Shown here in pieces: positions 4,745 to 5,344 of a DNA stretch of 5,344 nucleotides. This DNA comes from Planctomycetota bacterium (GTDB lineage: Bacteria; Planctomycetota; Planctomycetia; Pirellulales; Pirellulaceae). Location: the NCBI GenBank assembly GCA_019347795.1, contig JAHWKS010000471.1, positions 1-5,344 of the forward strand, given 5' to 3'. The position numbers and the translations under genes were made by a program. The notes under the pieces were generated by a model. The model saw only the letters and a list, made by a program, of their open reading frames with translations. It did not search any database and was not told the origin of the DNA. Numbering within the stretch: position 1 is the first letter of the stretch; each line of letters opens with the position of its first letter.

Positions 4745-5344
4745 GTGATTGATTCCCTCGCAGAAATCGCGGTAGACGATCTAGGTCGCATCGACCGCAT
4801 CGTCGATCAGTTCGAAGACGCGTGGCGGGAGGGAAAGCGGCCCCGGATCGACGAATACCAGGCGCAGGCGCGCGACCGTTCCGAAGCTGCGCAGCGGAGC
4901 CTGCTGCTAGAGTTGGCGATTATCGACCTTGCCCGCCGTTGGAGTGCGCATGATTCGTTGGAGCATGTGGACCTGCGGCCCGAAGATACGAAAGACCCAC
5001 TTCCGCCTCGGCCCACCGTCGAGGATTACGTAGCCGTCTATCCCCTCTTGGCGAGCGGCGACATCCGCGAACTGATCGTCGAGGAATACCGCGCCCGACG
5101 CAGGGCCGGCGAACGGCTTTCCCACGAAGAATTTGGGCGGCGATTCTCACGGCTCGCCACAACGCTTTTGTCCGAATTGGAGAGGGCGGACCGCGAATGG
5201 GATGCCGCTGCCGATCAACAGCGCGCCGGAGATACGAATCGAACCGGCGAAACCGTGCGAACAGCCGGTGGCGAGACGCGGAGCGGCGATTCTGGTTGGT
5301 TTGGAGACTATGAAATCCTCGAAGAAATCGCCCACGGCGGAATG
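4745..5344 (+). CDS. Ser/Thr protein kinase, N-terminal part (3' end outside window)
   Basis: GTG at 4745 opens a frame of exactly 200 codons that runs off the window. The last 15 residues, FGDYEILEEIAHGGM, are the start of a bacterial (Hanks-type) kinase domain: the first strand and the beginning of the glycine-rich ATP loop, normally GxxGxVY. The catalytic core is beyond the edge, so activity cannot be judged. Residues 1-185 form a long helical, charged region with two modules: about 13-66 (FEDAWREGKRPRIDEYQ, then a LLLELAIIDLARRW helix) and about 89-152 (PTVEDYVAVYP, then an ELIVEEYRARRRAGERLSHE helix). Similar modules precede many planctomycete kinases. A Gly/Thr/Asp-rich linker (about 157-184) joins them to the kinase. 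No membrane segment lies before the kinase domain; C-terminal sensor domains or a membrane helix may follow outside. The gene is coupled to the sigma factor, its probable substrate. Confidence 0.87.
   Translation, partial: MIDSLAEIAVDDLGRIDRIVDQFEDAWREGKRPRIDEYQAQARDRSEAAQRSLLLELAIIDLARRWSAHDSLEHVDLRPEDTKDPLPPRPTVEDYVAVYPLLASGDIRELIVEEYRARRRAGERLSHEEFGRRFSRLATTLLSELERADREWDAAADQQRAGDTNRTGETVRTAGGETRSGDSGWFGDYEILEEIAHGGM

Overview
The window is GC-rich and looks like a chromosomal segment of a planctomycete, probably from the Pirellulales or a near relative. Three things point there: the N-terminal L-E-x-L-E-x-R-x-L-L-A motif of a very large secreted protein, an ECF sigma factor of the planctomycete type beginning an operon with a Ser/Thr protein kinase, and a gene remnant matching the C-terminus of the PQQ-type beta-propeller proteins common in that phylum. 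This assignment rests on family recognition from memory, not on a search.

Layout. 1-1485 (minus) is the first 495 codons of a large, cysteine-free, surface or secreted protein with Ig-like modules; its 3' end lies outside the window. 1486-2094 is a divergent intergenic region with no convincing gene but several hairpins. 2095-2247 (plus) is a 50-residue single-pass membrane protein candidate. 2295-3638 (plus) follows after 47 nt and encodes a 447-residue GAF-PAS-PilZ protein, probably a c-di-GMP-responsive sensor/adaptor. 3648-3964 holds two gene remnants back to back, each keeping only its 3' end: a minus-strand fragment of unknown family and a plus-strand PQQ beta-propeller fragment. They look like the scar of a deletion. 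3965-4089 carries a good sigma-70-like promoter with an 8-bp inverted repeat over its -35 element. 4090-4734 (plus) is the ECF sigma factor. 4745-5344 (plus) is the N-terminal 200 residues of its Ser/Thr kinase, cut by the window edge inside the glycine-rich loop.

How they may work together. The sigma factor and kinase are 10 nt apart, and the kinase ribosome-binding site overlaps the sigma stop codon. They form one translationally coupled signalling pair in which phosphorylation, rather than an anti-sigma factor, probably controls the sigma factor. The small membrane protein and the GAF-PAS-PilZ protein may form a second, separate signalling unit. I found no CRISPR array, insertion sequence, rRNA or tRNA. 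The most unusual items are the double-remnant scar, the inverted repeat over the sigma promoter, and the small membrane ORF ahead of the PilZ protein.
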